From the NCBI RefSeq assembly GCF_030227115.1, contig NZ_JASSUA010000001.1:868001-932000 (forward strand): a stretch of 64,000 nucleotides of DNA, read 5' to 3'. Below are positions 29,124 to 37,086 of the stretch, in pieces. The notes below the pieces were generated by a model, which saw only the letters and a list, made by a program, of their open reading frames with translations, was not told the DNA's origin and did not search any database. The stretch is from Marinobacter sp. SS13-12 (GTDB taxonomy: Bacteria > Pseudomonadota > Gammaproteobacteria > Pseudomonadales > Oleiphilaceae). A program made the translations under genes and the position numbers. Positions within the stretch are counted from its first letter, which is position 1, and each line of letters begins with the position of its first letter.

Positions 29124-30395
29124 ATGCACATTATTGTAATTGGTGGCGGCGTAGTGGGTATGACCACGGCGTATGAGCTGAATCGCAGGGGCCACCAGGT
29201 CACGGTGCTGGAGCGCCACGGGATTGCCGGAAACGAGACCAGCAAGGGCAATGCCGCCCAGCGCTCCTACGGTGTGGTCTATCCCTGGGCTGACCCGGCC
29301 ATGGTTCTCAAGGCTCTGCCCTGGATCTTCAAGCGGGATGGCCCCCTGAAGCTACGGGTGCCGCCCTCCGTGGAAACCTTCAAGTTCGTCATTGCCAGCC
29401 TGCGCTATGCCAGGTCGCCCGGCCTGTTCGGCCTCAACAAGCGCGCAATGCTCCGCCTGGGCATCCACAGTCGCCAACGCTTTCTGGCACTTGAACAGGA
29501 ACTGGATCTGAACTTCGATGGTGATCACAAGGGGCTCCTCCATCTGGCCAGTACACCGGAAGCTCTCGAAAGTTACCGTCAGACTCACCAGCTGCTTAAC
29601 GAACTCGGCATTGCGTCCCGGATACTGACACCCGAGCAGGTTCGCGAAGCCGAACCCGGAATGACCGGTAATGGCCCTCTCTATGGCGCCCTGAGCTACG
29701 ATACCGACGGTACCGGCGACTGCCATCTCTTTTCCCGCGACCTGGCCGAAGCCTGCGAGTCCAGGGGGGTAAGCCTGCGCTACAACACCGAGACCGAACA
29801 TCTGCTCTCCGATGAAAACCGGGTAACGGGCGTTGTCGCCCGCAACAAGGACGGGAAAGCAGAAACCCTGGAGGCGGACGCCGTGGTGATCTGTGCCGGC
29901 TGCTGGTCAGGCCAACTGACCCGCCAGCTGGGACTGAAGCTGCCTATTTACCCGGTCAAAGGCTACAGCTTCACGGTGCCTCTGGCAGACCCTGAAAAGG
30001 CGCCGGTTTCCACCGTCCATGACGACAATTACAAGGTGGTCTCTACCCGCCTGGGCGATCGCCTGCGCGCCTCGGGCTTTGTGGAACTGGCTGACTTCAA
30101 CCGTGATATTCCCAAGGCCCGGCTGGCCACCATCCGCAAATCCGTGGAATCCCGCTTTCCGGGCTGCGCCGACCTTATGGCTGCCGAAACCTGGACCGGC
30201 TTTCGCCCCATGACGCCGGATGGGCCCCCGATTATCGGCCGCGGGCCGCGGGAGAACCTGTTTCTTAATACCGGTCACGGTACCTTTGGCTGGACCCTGT
30301 CGGCGGGCAGTGCGGATGTGGTTGCCCAACTGATCGATGGCGAGGAGCCTGCTGTGTGTCTGGATGCTTTTCGGCCCGGGAGGTTTGCCGAGTGA
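29124..30395 (+). CDS. dadA: D-amino acid dehydrogenase small subunit
   Basis: A 423-residue FAD-dependent membrane-associated oxidoreductase that deaminates D-amino acids. The dinucleotide fold IVIGGGVVGMTTAYEL opens the protein, ETSKGNAAQ and a late GHGTFGWTLSAGSA complete the family pattern, and FRPMTPDGPPIIG lies near the C terminus. ATG 29124 is favoured by GGAGAGG just upstream; ATG 29112 is an alternative. It is the last gene before the accessory island. Confidence 0.92.
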   Translation: MHIIVIGGGVVGMTTAYELNRRGHQVTVLERHGIAGNETSKGNAAQRSYGVVYPWADPAMVLKALPWIFKRDGPLKLRVPPSVETFKFVIASLRYARSPGLFGLNKRAMLRLGIHSRQRFLALEQELDLNFDGDHKGLLHLASTPEALESYRQTHQLLNELGIASRILTPEQVREAEPGMTGNGPLYGALSYDTDGTGDCHLFSRDLAEACESRGVSLRYNTETEHLLSDENRVTGVVARNKDGKAETLEADAVVICAGCWSGQLTRQLGLKLPIYPVKGYSFTVPLADPEKAPVSTVHDDNYKVVSTRLGDRLRASGFVELADFNRDIPKARLATIRKSVESRFPGCADLMAAETWTGFRPMTPDGPPIIGRGPRENLFLNTGHGTFGWTLSAGSADVVAQLIDGEEPAVCLDAFRPGRFAE

Positions 30396-30420
30396 TTTTT
30401 GTTCTTTGACCTTGGAGGAA

Positions 30421-30528
30421 GAGCCGTTCCGGGGGCCTCTCCCAAGATACGCTGTGAATACGTCCCTGTACGCTCGACGAAAACATCCATGTTTTCGACG
30501 ATCTTGGGAGAGGCCCCCGGAACGGCTC
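30421..30528. repeat. cloverleaf-like palindromic element, copy 1
   Basis: 108 bases. Terminal arms 30421-30448 and 30501-30528 are perfect 28-bp inverted repeats. The 52-base core holds TAC-GTCCCT-GTA (30459-30470) and a 9-bp hairpin CGAAAACAT-CC-ATGTTTTCG (30478-30497). The core motifs recur in two other elements of this window while the arms do not. No T-run follows, so it is not a simple terminator. Confidence 0.85.
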
Positions 30529-30642
30529 CCGGAGTTCACAGTTGTCTAGGACTGGAGGAGCCTGATCGAAACCCGAAGGTAATCATCGACTGGAGCTGGC
30601 AGAGTCTGCGGCATCCAGGTACCAAGGAAACAAATTACGCAT

Positions 30643-31257
30643 TTAGATCTCAATGCTCTCAGCGATCTCCAGAGCATCCTCTACCTCGACACCAAGGTAT
30701 CTCACGGTACTGGACATATTTGTGTGCCCCAATAGCAACTGGACTGCTCGAAGATTTTTGGTCTTCTTGTAGATCAATGTTGCCTTGCTTCGTCTCATTG
30801 AGTGAGTGGCGTAGACGGAAGAATCAAGCCCAATGCTGGCAATCCACTTTTTGACGATACGGGCATATTGATGAGTAGTGATGTGGTCAAACTTTCTCAT
30901 CCGGCTCGGCCATAAATAATCCATACCTGATAGTCCGCGAAATTCGATCCACGCCTCGACCGATTCGCGAGTCTTTTTGGTTATCTCAAACTGAACAGGC
31001 TGACTGGTTTTCTGCTGGATGACTTGCGCCCGATCCAAAACCTCACCGTTTCTGGAAATATCTCGAACCAAGAGCTTTACCATATCGCAGGATCGGAGTT
31101 TGCAATCAATCGCCATGTTGAACATCGCCAGCTCTCGGATGTTCTTAGCAATCTCCAACCGAATGCGGATAGCCTATATTTGTTCGAGTTTGAGCGGTAA
31201 CTTCTGGCCAACGAGCTTTCCCTTGTTCCAGGGAGCTTTGGTGATTGGAAATGTCAT
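30643..31257 (-). pseudogene. tyrosine recombinase interrupted by amber codon
   Basis: The frame from ATG 31257 reads MTFPITKAPWNKGKLVGQ and continues to an in-frame TAG at 31174-31176. It then resumes as AIRIRLEIAKNIRELAMFN through a complete catalytic domain: Arg in KLRSCDMVKL, ATHSMRRSK (HxxR), LLGHTN and the Tyr of TVRYLG. The TAG stands after EQI, where relatives usually have Trp, so a single TGG-to-TAG change explains it. The downstream part could restart at TTG 31158 (171 residues). At about 204 codons it is a short integrase-like protein and lacks features of an integron IntI. Confidence 0.8.
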
Positions 31258-31328
31258 GGCGTGGCCCTCTTTGGAGGGTAAGGGCCTTTAAGTATGGTTC
31301 AGAAAATTGTTTTCTGTTGGCCAACGAT

Positions 31329-31346
31329 CGCAAAGCGAACGTTCAG
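31329..31346 (+). repeat. island border motif, copy A
   Basis: CGCAAAGCGAACGTTCAG. It belongs to a dispersed motif also found at 32405, 35969 and, inverted and diverged, near 40782. It lies between the broken integrase and the toxin gene. Confidence 0.6.
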
Positions 31347-31423
31347 GCGGATAAACCAACACTTCCCCCGGGAGAAATTCCGTCTCTTTTTAGAAAGATC
31401 CGCAGTAACGGGGCAGAACCCGA

Positions 31424-31954
31424 CTACCGTCCACTTGTCTGTGAGAGTTCAACGGCTTCGAGACATTGTTCAAAAGGTAGCCAAAGAGCTAAGGAGTCAC
31501 CCTCAACGGCATCAATAGCAACGAATCCAAACTTTTCGTAGAATCTTTTTGAGTCGCCGTCTTTGGCATCTACCGCACAGCCTATACCTCCAACTGAAAT
31601 CGACGCATCAACAACCCGCCTCAGGCACTCGATCAGCAGGTATGCTCCTAATCCATATCCTTTCACAGAGTTATCAACCGCAAGCCGTGCCAGCCGGTAA
31701 ACCGGCGGATCCGACGGAAACCGCTTTTGCAGCGGATGCCCCTGGGGGAAGACAACGGTGCTGGGAAGAAGAGTGTAATAACCTAGGATCTCCGTCGGGT
31801 CGACCTCATCTTCAATCAGTACATAAGTCCGTGTCGCCATCTTCTGGCTGCTTTGCCGGGCAATTTTCTTTAAGAACTCGTTGAGTGCAGGTTTACCGCA
31901 GTCAAACTTTCGCCGATTGTGTTTTTTACTGATTTCTTCGGTTCTTAAAGTCAC
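31424..31954 (-). CDS. GNAT-family toxin (TacT/AtaT type)
   Basis: A 176-residue acetyltransferase: EEISKKHNRRKFDCGKPAL at the N terminus, LGYYTLLPSTVVF, then the acetyl-CoA loop region RLAVDNSVKGYGLGAYLL and RFYEKFGFVAI. Such GNAT proteins paired with DUF1778 antitoxins acetylate aminoacyl-tRNAs and stop translation. The GTG start at 31954 lies inside the antitoxin gene (29-base overlap). An upstream extension of the frame is shadow. Confidence 0.88.
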   Translation of the reverse strand: MTLRTEEISKKHNRRKFDCGKPALNEFLKKIARQSSQKMATRTYVLIEDEVDPTEILGYYTLLPSTVVFPQGHPLQKRFPSDPPVYRLARLAVDNSVKGYGLGAYLLIECLRRVVDASISVGGIGCAVDAKDGDSKRFYEKFGFVAIDAVEGDSLALWLPFEQCLEAVELSQTSGR

Positions 31955-32228
31955 CAGCCAACTTCCTGTGGTTGAATGCAGCTTCCCGAAGCTTTGGGTT
32001 AATCGGCTCAGGGTTATCCAGCAGCTCCAGCATAAGATCAGCACTTTGCCGGGAAACCTGAATTTGTAGCGCCTGACGCTCGGCCTCTTGTGCTTCTTTC
32101 TTTGCAGCGTAGATCAGGAACTGACTCAAGCTGCGGCCTGTTAACTCTGCTGCATGAGCAATAAGTCTCTGCGTTTCTTCATCAACACGGGCGACCAAGC
32201 GAGTGTCTTTACCTTGTGTGTTCATCAT
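31926..32228 (-). CDS. DUF1778 antitoxin (TacA type)
   Basis: 100 residues. The N terminus forms a ribbon-helix-helix DNA-binding domain (DTRLVARVDEETQRLIAHAAE, then LTGRSLSQFLIYAA). The C-terminal tail (SADLMLELLDNPEPINPKLREAA) should wrap and inhibit the GNAT toxin. It starts at ATG 32228 or the next ATG, 32225. An apparent N-terminal extension to 32378 crosses the operator palindromes and is unlikely to be translated. Autoregulation with the toxin is expected. Confidence 0.88.
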   Translation of the reverse strand: MMNTQGKDTRLVARVDEETQRLIAHAAELTGRSLSQFLIYAAKKEAQEAERQALQIQVSRQSADLMLELLDNPEPINPKLREAAFNHRKLAGDFKNRRNQ

Positions 32229-32316
32229 ATTCTTCACCGATGGTGGGATAGGCTCGACTGGAACCCAAGAAAACCCTCTTCCTTGATAAAAAGTGATTCG
32301 ACGGACCCAATCTACG

Positions 32317-32373
32317 TGTGCCATGTTGGCATACTTAATTGCCCTGATCAACTTGGTGTGCCAATTTGGCACA
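32317..32373 (-). promoter_or_regulatory. paired palindromic operators of the toxin-antitoxin operon
   Basis: TGTGCCAATTTGGCACA (32357-32373) is a perfect 8-bp-arm palindrome, and a weaker copy TGTGCCATGTTGGCATA lies at 32317-32333. The centres are exactly 40 bases apart, near four helical turns, as expected for two ribbon-helix-helix dimers bound on one face. They lie 89-145 bases upstream of the antitoxin ATG. Confidence 0.7.
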
Positions 32374-32401
32374 TGCAATTCATAAGGTGCTCAGCTGCAC
32401 A

Positions 32402-32423
32402 GGTCGCAAAGCGGACGTTCAGA
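32402..32423 (+). repeat. island border motif, copy B
   Basis: Contains GGTCGCAAAGCGGACGTTCA. It is located between the toxin-antitoxin operators and the LysR gene and matches copy C in 21 of its 22 bases. Confidence 0.65.
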
Positions 32424-32518
32424 ACCGACTCGCAAATCCCCGTTTGAGGCCGTCGTACGCCATGCGTATCGGGGCAAATCCAATAGCCGCGCACCTCGAC
32501 TTCATCAGTTTTACGCCC

Positions 32519-33439
32519 TCAGTCGGGGTGCTGCAGCGAGTCATTGAAGCCCCCCTCGTCCAGATTCCTGAACAGAAACCAGGACTGTAGAAACTCAATG
32601 CAACTGAGTAATTTCGGCGGCGTAAACTGCCGGTTTGGATAGAGCGCATACAGCGTAAGGTCCGGGCGGCCTACCTCTGGCAGCACTTCCACCAGCTTGC
32701 CCTGTTCGATGCCCTCCCTGGCCACAAAGCTGGGGAGAAAGCCGATGCCCAGCCCATCCTCAATCACCTGTTTCATGAACAATGTGCTGTTCACCTTTAG
32801 GGAGCCTGCGACGGTGATACCCTGATTAAGCGGCCAGAAATTTCCCGACTTGAAATAGCTGTACACAAAGCAGTTATGGGCGGCCAGGTCCTCCACCTCC
32901 CGGATGGGCGGGTGGCTTTCAAGATAGCTGGCTGACGCGCACACCTTGTAGGTAAAACTGACCAGTGGTTTGCCCACATAATTCGAATCAAGCATCTGGC
33001 TGGACGCCCGGAATCCCAGATCGAAGCCATGCTCGATCAGATCCAGACTTTCGTCTCCCAGCTGTATGTCCAGCTCCACGTCCGGGTATTGTTTCATGTA
33101 CGCAGAGAACAGTTGGGACAGGTCGGTAATGCCCAACGCCATGGGCGCGTTGATGCGCAATTTACCGCGCGGGTTTTCCTGCATGTGCTGCACGTAGGCG
33201 TCTGCGTCGTCTACCTGAACCAGCAATTCCCGGCAGCGTTTCAGGTAGCCCTCGCCGATTGACGTCAGCTGTTGGCCCCGGGTCGAGCGGTGCAGCAGCC
33301 TCACCCCCAAGTCCTCTTCCAGTCGTCCGATCTCCTTGCTGATCATCGACGTGGTCACGTTCAGCTCGTTGGCCACGCTGGTGAAGCTACCGGCATCTAC
33401 CACACGAACGAACATTCGCATTGCCCGCAATTTATCCAT
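32519..33439 (-). CDS. LysR family transcriptional regulator
   Basis: 306 residues. The N-terminal winged helix (MRMFVRVVDAGSFTSVANEL, TTSMISKEIGRLEEDLGVRL) is followed by an effector-binding domain of the CrgA/AaeR type (LRINAPMALGITDLSQL, DLGFRAS). ATG 33439 is preferred to the TTG at 33463. It is divergent from the GST gene and most likely controls the four-gene cluster that runs in the other direction. Confidence 0.9.
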   Translation of the reverse strand: MDKLRAMRMFVRVVDAGSFTSVANELNVTTSMISKEIGRLEEDLGVRLLHRSTRGQQLTSIGEGYLKRCRELLVQVDDADAYVQHMQENPRGKLRINAPMALGITDLSQLFSAYMKQYPDVELDIQLGDESLDLIEHGFDLGFRASSQMLDSNYVGKPLVSFTYKVCASASYLESHPPIREVEDLAAHNCFVYSYFKSGNFWPLNQGITVAGSLKVNSTLFMKQVIEDGLGIGFLPSFVAREGIEQGKLVEVLPEVGRPDLTLYALYPNRQFTPPKLLSCIEFLQSWFLFRNLDEGGFNDSLQHPD

Positions 33440-33561
33440 AACGATCAGTCTATCAGTTTCCAATTTGTTGAAGGTGTAAGAACATTATTGCCATTTAAGA
33501 CCCATGAAGAAAGCCCCACACTTTCCCTGCACTCAAGCAATCAACCAACAAGCGAGACTTT

Positions 33562-34182
33562 ATGATGTACACCCTCTATTTCCTTCCAGGCGCTTGCTCA
33601 CTGGCGACGCAGGCGATTCTTAACGAACTCGACCAGGAGAGCACGCTGGTTCATAAACTGAACGCCGACCACTTTGAAACGCTCAATCCCGCCGGCACCG
33701 TGCCCGTGCTGGTGGACGGCGATAAGGTGCTGAACGAAGGCGTGGCGATCATTCTGCATCTGCTCAACAAGCATGAGAACAACCTGATCTCCGAAAGCGG
33801 GGACGCACGGCACCGAGCCATCGAAAACATGATGTTTGCCAACGCCACCATGCACCCCGCCTATGGACGACTGTTCTTTGCCCAGGCGAACGTGACGGAC
33901 CCTGCGGGGAGGCAGCAGATCTTCGGTTTCGCGGCTGTGGCCATCAACAAGCTGTGGCAGGTGGTGGAAGCGAAACTGGAACACGCGCCCTATCTTGGGG
34001 GGCACGATATCTCCCCTGCCGACATTCTGCTGGCCGTGTACTCCCGCTGGGGAGACTTCTTCCCCGTGGATATCGTGCTCGGCCCCCACAGCCGCCAGAT
34101 GGTGGATGCCGTATTGCAGCGCGACAGCATGCAGCGGGCGATTCAGCGGGAACAGGATTACAACTCGGGGGCCGTGGCATAA
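33562..34182 (+). CDS. glutathione S-transferase
   Basis: 206 residues. The thioredoxin-like N domain (YTLYFLPGACSLATQAIL, LNPAGTVPVLVDGDKVLNEG) contains the conserved cis-Pro and the SLA region, followed by an all-helical C domain with HDISPADILLAVYSRW. It likely conjugates glutathione to electrophiles. It is the first gene of the cluster divergent from the LysR gene, with no gap to the next gene. Confidence 0.9.
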   Translation: MMYTLYFLPGACSLATQAILNELDQESTLVHKLNADHFETLNPAGTVPVLVDGDKVLNEGVAIILHLLNKHENNLISESGDARHRAIENMMFANATMHPAYGRLFFAQANVTDPAGRQQIFGFAAVAINKLWQVVEAKLEHAPYLGGHDISPADILLAVYSRWGDFFPVDIVLGPHSRQMVDAVLQRDSMQRAIQREQDYNSGAVA

Positions 34183-34539
34183 ATGGACACCGAAAAGCCC
34201 CAACTGGAAGCCATGGTGAACGAATATTTTCAGGGCCTGCACACGGGCGATACCAACCGACTGGCACCGTTGTTTCACCGGGACTGTGTGCTCAAGGCAC
34301 CTGACCTGCGGCGCACACTGGATGAATGGCTAGCCGATGTCGCAACGCGACCAATACCCGCGCACATCGGCCACCCGGAGAATTACCGCATCCTCCGGCT
34401 GGAACTGGCAGGCAGCCAGGCCATGGTGAAAGTGGCGTGCCCGCTTCCCCACGGCAACTTTATCGACTATCTGGGCTTCCTGAAGGAAGACGGAGTTTGG
34501 AAGATCGTCAACAAGATGTATGCGCCAGTCACCACCTAA
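34183..34539 (+). CDS. NTF2-like (lumazine-binding/SnoaL-type) protein
   Basis: A 118-residue single-domain protein of the NTF2-like fold: helix LEAMVNEYFQGLHTGDTNRL, then LAPLFHRDCVLKAP and terminal strands YLGFLKEDGVWKIVNKMYAP. It is typical of small enzymes or carriers in catabolic clusters. The ATG immediately follows the GST stop codon. The reaction is not inferable. Confidence 0.8.
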   Translation: MDTEKPQLEAMVNEYFQGLHTGDTNRLAPLFHRDCVLKAPDLRRTLDEWLADVATRPIPAHIGHPENYRILRLELAGSQAMVKVACPLPHGNFIDYLGFLKEDGVWKIVNKMYAPVTT

Positions 34540-34609
34540 GTGAATATCTCCAACATGAAGTGCCTGCTGCAAGGCAGGCCATCCAACCAATGAACAAGAG
34601 GAATTTCGA

Positions 34610-34807
34610 ATGCCTTATGTCAACATTAAAGTCACCGACGACAACGTATCCGTCGAGCAGAAGCGCCGGTTGATTCAGGGAACAACGCAGCTACTGGTTG
34701 ATGTTCTGAACAAGAACCCTGACGCCACCCACGTAGTCATTGACGAAGTGTCGACCGACAATTGGGGTGTGAAAGGGGAAACCGTCACCAATCTGCGAAA
34801 GCGATAA
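34610..34807 (+). CDS. 4-oxalocrotonate tautomerase family protein
   Basis: 65 residues starting Met-Pro (MPYVNIKVTDDNVS), so the mature N-terminal catalytic proline is present. EQKRRLIQGTTQLLVDVLNKNP and VIDEVSTDNWGVKGE match small tautomerases of catechol meta-cleavage and related pathways. It forms oligomers in the family. It lies between the NTF2-like and nitronate monooxygenase genes. Confidence 0.9.
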   Translation: MPYVNIKVTDDNVSVEQKRRLIQGTTQLLVDVLNKNPDATHVVIDEVSTDNWGVKGETVTNLRKR

Positions 34808-34834
34808 CCAACCATCAGGGGAGCAACACTTATC

Positions 34835-35875
34835 ATGACCACCCTCAGGGAATTACTGAACGTGGACTACCCAGTGATTCAGGCACCGATGGCCGGCGTG
34901 CAGGACAGCGCATTGACCATCGCGGTTTCCAAAGCGGGTGGGTTGGGTTCGCTCCCCTGTGGCATGCTCACAGGCGAAAAAATACGCGAAGAAGTCGCCA
35001 GTATCCGGGCCGCTACAGACCGGACCTTCAATCTGAATTTCTTCTGCCACATCCAGCCACCGGAAGACCCGGGTAAGGAAGCCGCCTGGCGGCAAAGCCT
35101 GCAACCTTACTACGAAGAGCTGGGGCTGGAGGTAAACAAAGACGACGGCGGCGCAAGTCGTCGACCCTTTGATGAGCAGACGGCCGAGTTGGTGGCTGAA
35201 TTGAAGCCCGAGGTCGTCAGCTTTCATTTCGGCTTACCAGCCCCCGACTTGCTGGCCTACATCAAATCCAACGGTGTGAAGGTGCTGGCCAGTGCCACTA
35301 CATTGGCCGAAGCCTTGTGGCTGGAGCAGCGAGGTGCAGACGCCATCATCGCCCAGGGCCTGGAAGCTGGGGGGCACCGCGGGCACTTTCTGTCTGACGG
35401 CCTTGGCCTGCAAATGGGCACCTTTGCGTTACTTCCCCAAATTGTATCCAAAGTGAAGCTCCCCGTGATTGCAGCAGGCGGTATTGCCTCCGCCGAAGGC
35501 GTCAAAGCAGCCATACAACTCGGAGCCGTCGCCGCCCAGGTCGGCACCGCTTACCTGCTATGTACCGAAGCCAAAACCAGCGCCATCCACCGAGACGCCC
35601 TCCAGTCCGAGCGAGCTTCCCACACCGAGATCACTAACGTATTTTCCGGCCGCCCAGCGCGAGGCATCGTCAATCGGCTAATGAGAGACCAGGGCGCCAT
35701 CAGTTCGAGCGTACCTGACTTTCCCAATGCGGCAGCCGCGTTGGCACCTTTAAGATCGGAGGCGGAAAAACTCGGCAAAGGAGACTTTTCGCCACTTTGG
35801 GCGGGGCAGAACACGATGGGGTGCGAAGAAATCTCAGCTGGCAAAATGACGTTGAGGTTGGCGAGTGTTCAGTAG
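34835..35875 (+). CDS. nitronate monooxygenase family protein
   Basis: A 346-residue FMN-dependent TIM-barrel enzyme. PVIQAPMAGVQD opens the barrel, QGLEAGGHRGHF carries the conserved catalytic-region His, and PVIAAGGIASAEGVKAAIQLGA with VGTAYL binds the FMN phosphate. It oxidises nitronates or related substrates. It is the last gene of the LysR-linked cluster. Confidence 0.9.
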   Translation: MTTLRELLNVDYPVIQAPMAGVQDSALTIAVSKAGGLGSLPCGMLTGEKIREEVASIRAATDRTFNLNFFCHIQPPEDPGKEAAWRQSLQPYYEELGLEVNKDDGGASRRPFDEQTAELVAELKPEVVSFHFGLPAPDLLAYIKSNGVKVLASATTLAEALWLEQRGADAIIAQGLEAGGHRGHFLSDGLGLQMGTFALLPQIVSKVKLPVIAAGGIASAEGVKAAIQLGAVAAQVGTAYLLCTEAKTSAIHRDALQSERASHTEITNVFSGRPARGIVNRLMRDQGAISSSVPDFPNAAAALAPLRSEAEKLGKGDFSPLWAGQNTMGCEEISAGKMTLRLASVQ

Positions 35876-35965
35876 TGCTTGCTGTCACATCAATTCCCTT
35901 GTGAATATCCTTGTTTTAACTGCACCTCTGATTAGAATTTTCGGCTGGCGCTAAAGCCTCGCCAA

Positions 35966-35987
35966 GGTCGCAAAGCGGACATTCAGA
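35966..35987 (+). repeat. island border motif, copy C
   Basis: Contains GGTCGCAAAGCGGACATTCA. It abuts the truncated attC at the distal end of the cassette array and follows the nitronate monooxygenase gene by 90 bases. With copy B it brackets the LysR-to-monooxygenase cluster. Confidence 0.65.
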
Positions 35988-36026
35988 CCAAAGGCCGAAG
36001 GGCTCGGCTGGAGCGCATGGTTATAA
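35988..36026 (-). repeat. truncated attC site of the PIN cassette
   Basis: On the minus strand TTATAAC (R'' type, containing the stop codon of the PIN gene) is followed by a GC-rich half-site and then runs into border motif C instead of the complementary L'-R' half. The recombined junction suggests that the array was cut here. Confidence 0.5.
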
Positions 36027-36992
36027 GTGCTTGATAGCCTCACCGGGTGCCAGGGGCAAAGTTCCAATGTTGAGATGTTTGTAAATCGCCTCAGCTTTTT
36101 TGAGGAAGGCTACGTCTTGCGAGATGAGGAGTGAACAACGTGCCCCGCTTTGAACATGCGCTAAATCGTTGTTTGAAGCATTAAACCTGTCCTTTCCCTT
36201 TTTCGTGCTTGTAAAATCATCCGCACAGTAGCCAGCCCAGTTTAGAAGAGAATAACAAACAGCAATCTTGTTCTCGGGAGTATCGTCAATATAGTTACGC
36301 CAATGGAAATCCGGGTTCGACTCACGAAAAAGCTCTTCTATCAGGCCGATGACATGGGCTGCTGGGCACTCTTCAATTCCCTTGATCTTTTCTAGCTGCC
36401 GAAACGGCCTAGGGCCTAACTCCTGGTCATCTGGTACGTCGAGTCCTGGGAGATTCTTCAAATTCGACAATTGATCGCTAATTTGAATTTTTAATGATTC
36501 AATCTGATCCTTGTGGATTTCAGTTGTCGATACGCTCTCCATCTGAGCCAAGCTATCCTCCAAGATCGAACGCAAACTTGCTCGAAGCCTTGAGTTTAAA
36601 TCATGAAACGTTTGGTCTACTGGGAGCCCGCACAATTTTCGATTTATAAGGTCTTGGGCCTCCATGGAAGAATTTATTCCAGCTGCAATGTTTTGAGATT
36701 CATTCTCAATAAAGTCATCCCAGACTTTTTCCGGATGATTCCACACGAGCATGTTTGTCACTGGAGTTAAGTAAGCGGCTCCAAGTCCGTGTAGAAGCCT
36801 TAGATGTTCCAATCGAAACTTTTCATGAGGAATCTGTTGGACTTCACGCAAGTGAGTCGCTGTGTACAGCACCTTAACGTCTCTGGGAGTGCAAAGAGTT
36901 TTGAGAGCACGCAGATCTTCATCATGAGATTCGGAAAGAACTCGCTCTCTCATATCAGATAACACGTTTTGATCCAAATAAACGTAAGGCAT
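36021..36992 (-). CDS. large PIN-like domain protein, cassette 4
   Basis: 323 residues. The opening VYLDQNVLSDMR has the first acidic residue of PIN nucleases. A Glu follows in TATHLREVQ, and the C-terminal part has SNNDLAHVQSG and LLISQDVAFLKKAEAI, giving the remaining acidic positions. The central 150 residues are an unassigned helical insert. A PIN-type RNase toxin or defence effector is plausible. No Shine-Dalgarno is seen upstream, no antitoxin partner is visible, and the gene is AT-richer than the core. Confidence 0.65.
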   Translation of the reverse strand: MPYVYLDQNVLSDMRERVLSESHDEDLRALKTLCTPRDVKVLYTATHLREVQQIPHEKFRLEHLRLLHGLGAAYLTPVTNMLVWNHPEKVWDDFIENESQNIAAGINSSMEAQDLINRKLCGLPVDQTFHDLNSRLRASLRSILEDSLAQMESVSTTEIHKDQIESLKIQISDQLSNLKNLPGLDVPDDQELGPRPFRQLEKIKGIEECPAAHVIGLIEELFRESNPDFHWRNYIDDTPENKIAVCYSLLNWAGYCADDFTSTKKGKDRFNASNNDLAHVQSGARCSLLISQDVAFLKKAEAIYKHLNIGTLPLAPGEAIKHL

Positions 36993-37001
36993 AGCAATTA
37001 T

Positions 37002-37085
37002 TTATAGCGCTTGCAGCGTACGCGCCCACTGAATGGAGCCAAAGGCGCAATGTAGTGGGCGCTGCCGCGCCTGCACTTGTTATAT
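37002..37085 (-). repeat. attC-like recombination site, cassette 3
   Basis: 84 bases. The outer boxes on the minus strand are ATATAAC and GCTATAA, with TGCAG/CTGCA inner boxes and a perfect 9-bp stem GCGCCCACT/AGTGGGCGC around the apical region. It lies between the stop of cassette 3 and the start of cassette 4. Confidence 0.75.
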
Positions 37086-37086
37086 T

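Noticed and set aside
30421..30528. Palindromic element as an ordinary intrinsic terminator of dadA
   Set aside because: No T-run on either strand, the arms are far longer than needed, and a related copy lies between divergent genes.
30643..31257. Broken recombinase as the integron integrase of the cassette array
   Set aside because: It is only about 204 codons, lacks the extra IntI-specific region, lies 5 kb from the array at its distal end, and has the wrong relation to the first cassette.
32228..32378. N-terminal extension of the DUF1778 antitoxin
   Set aside because: It would place both operator palindromes inside coding sequence; the family starts near MNTQGKDTRLVARV.
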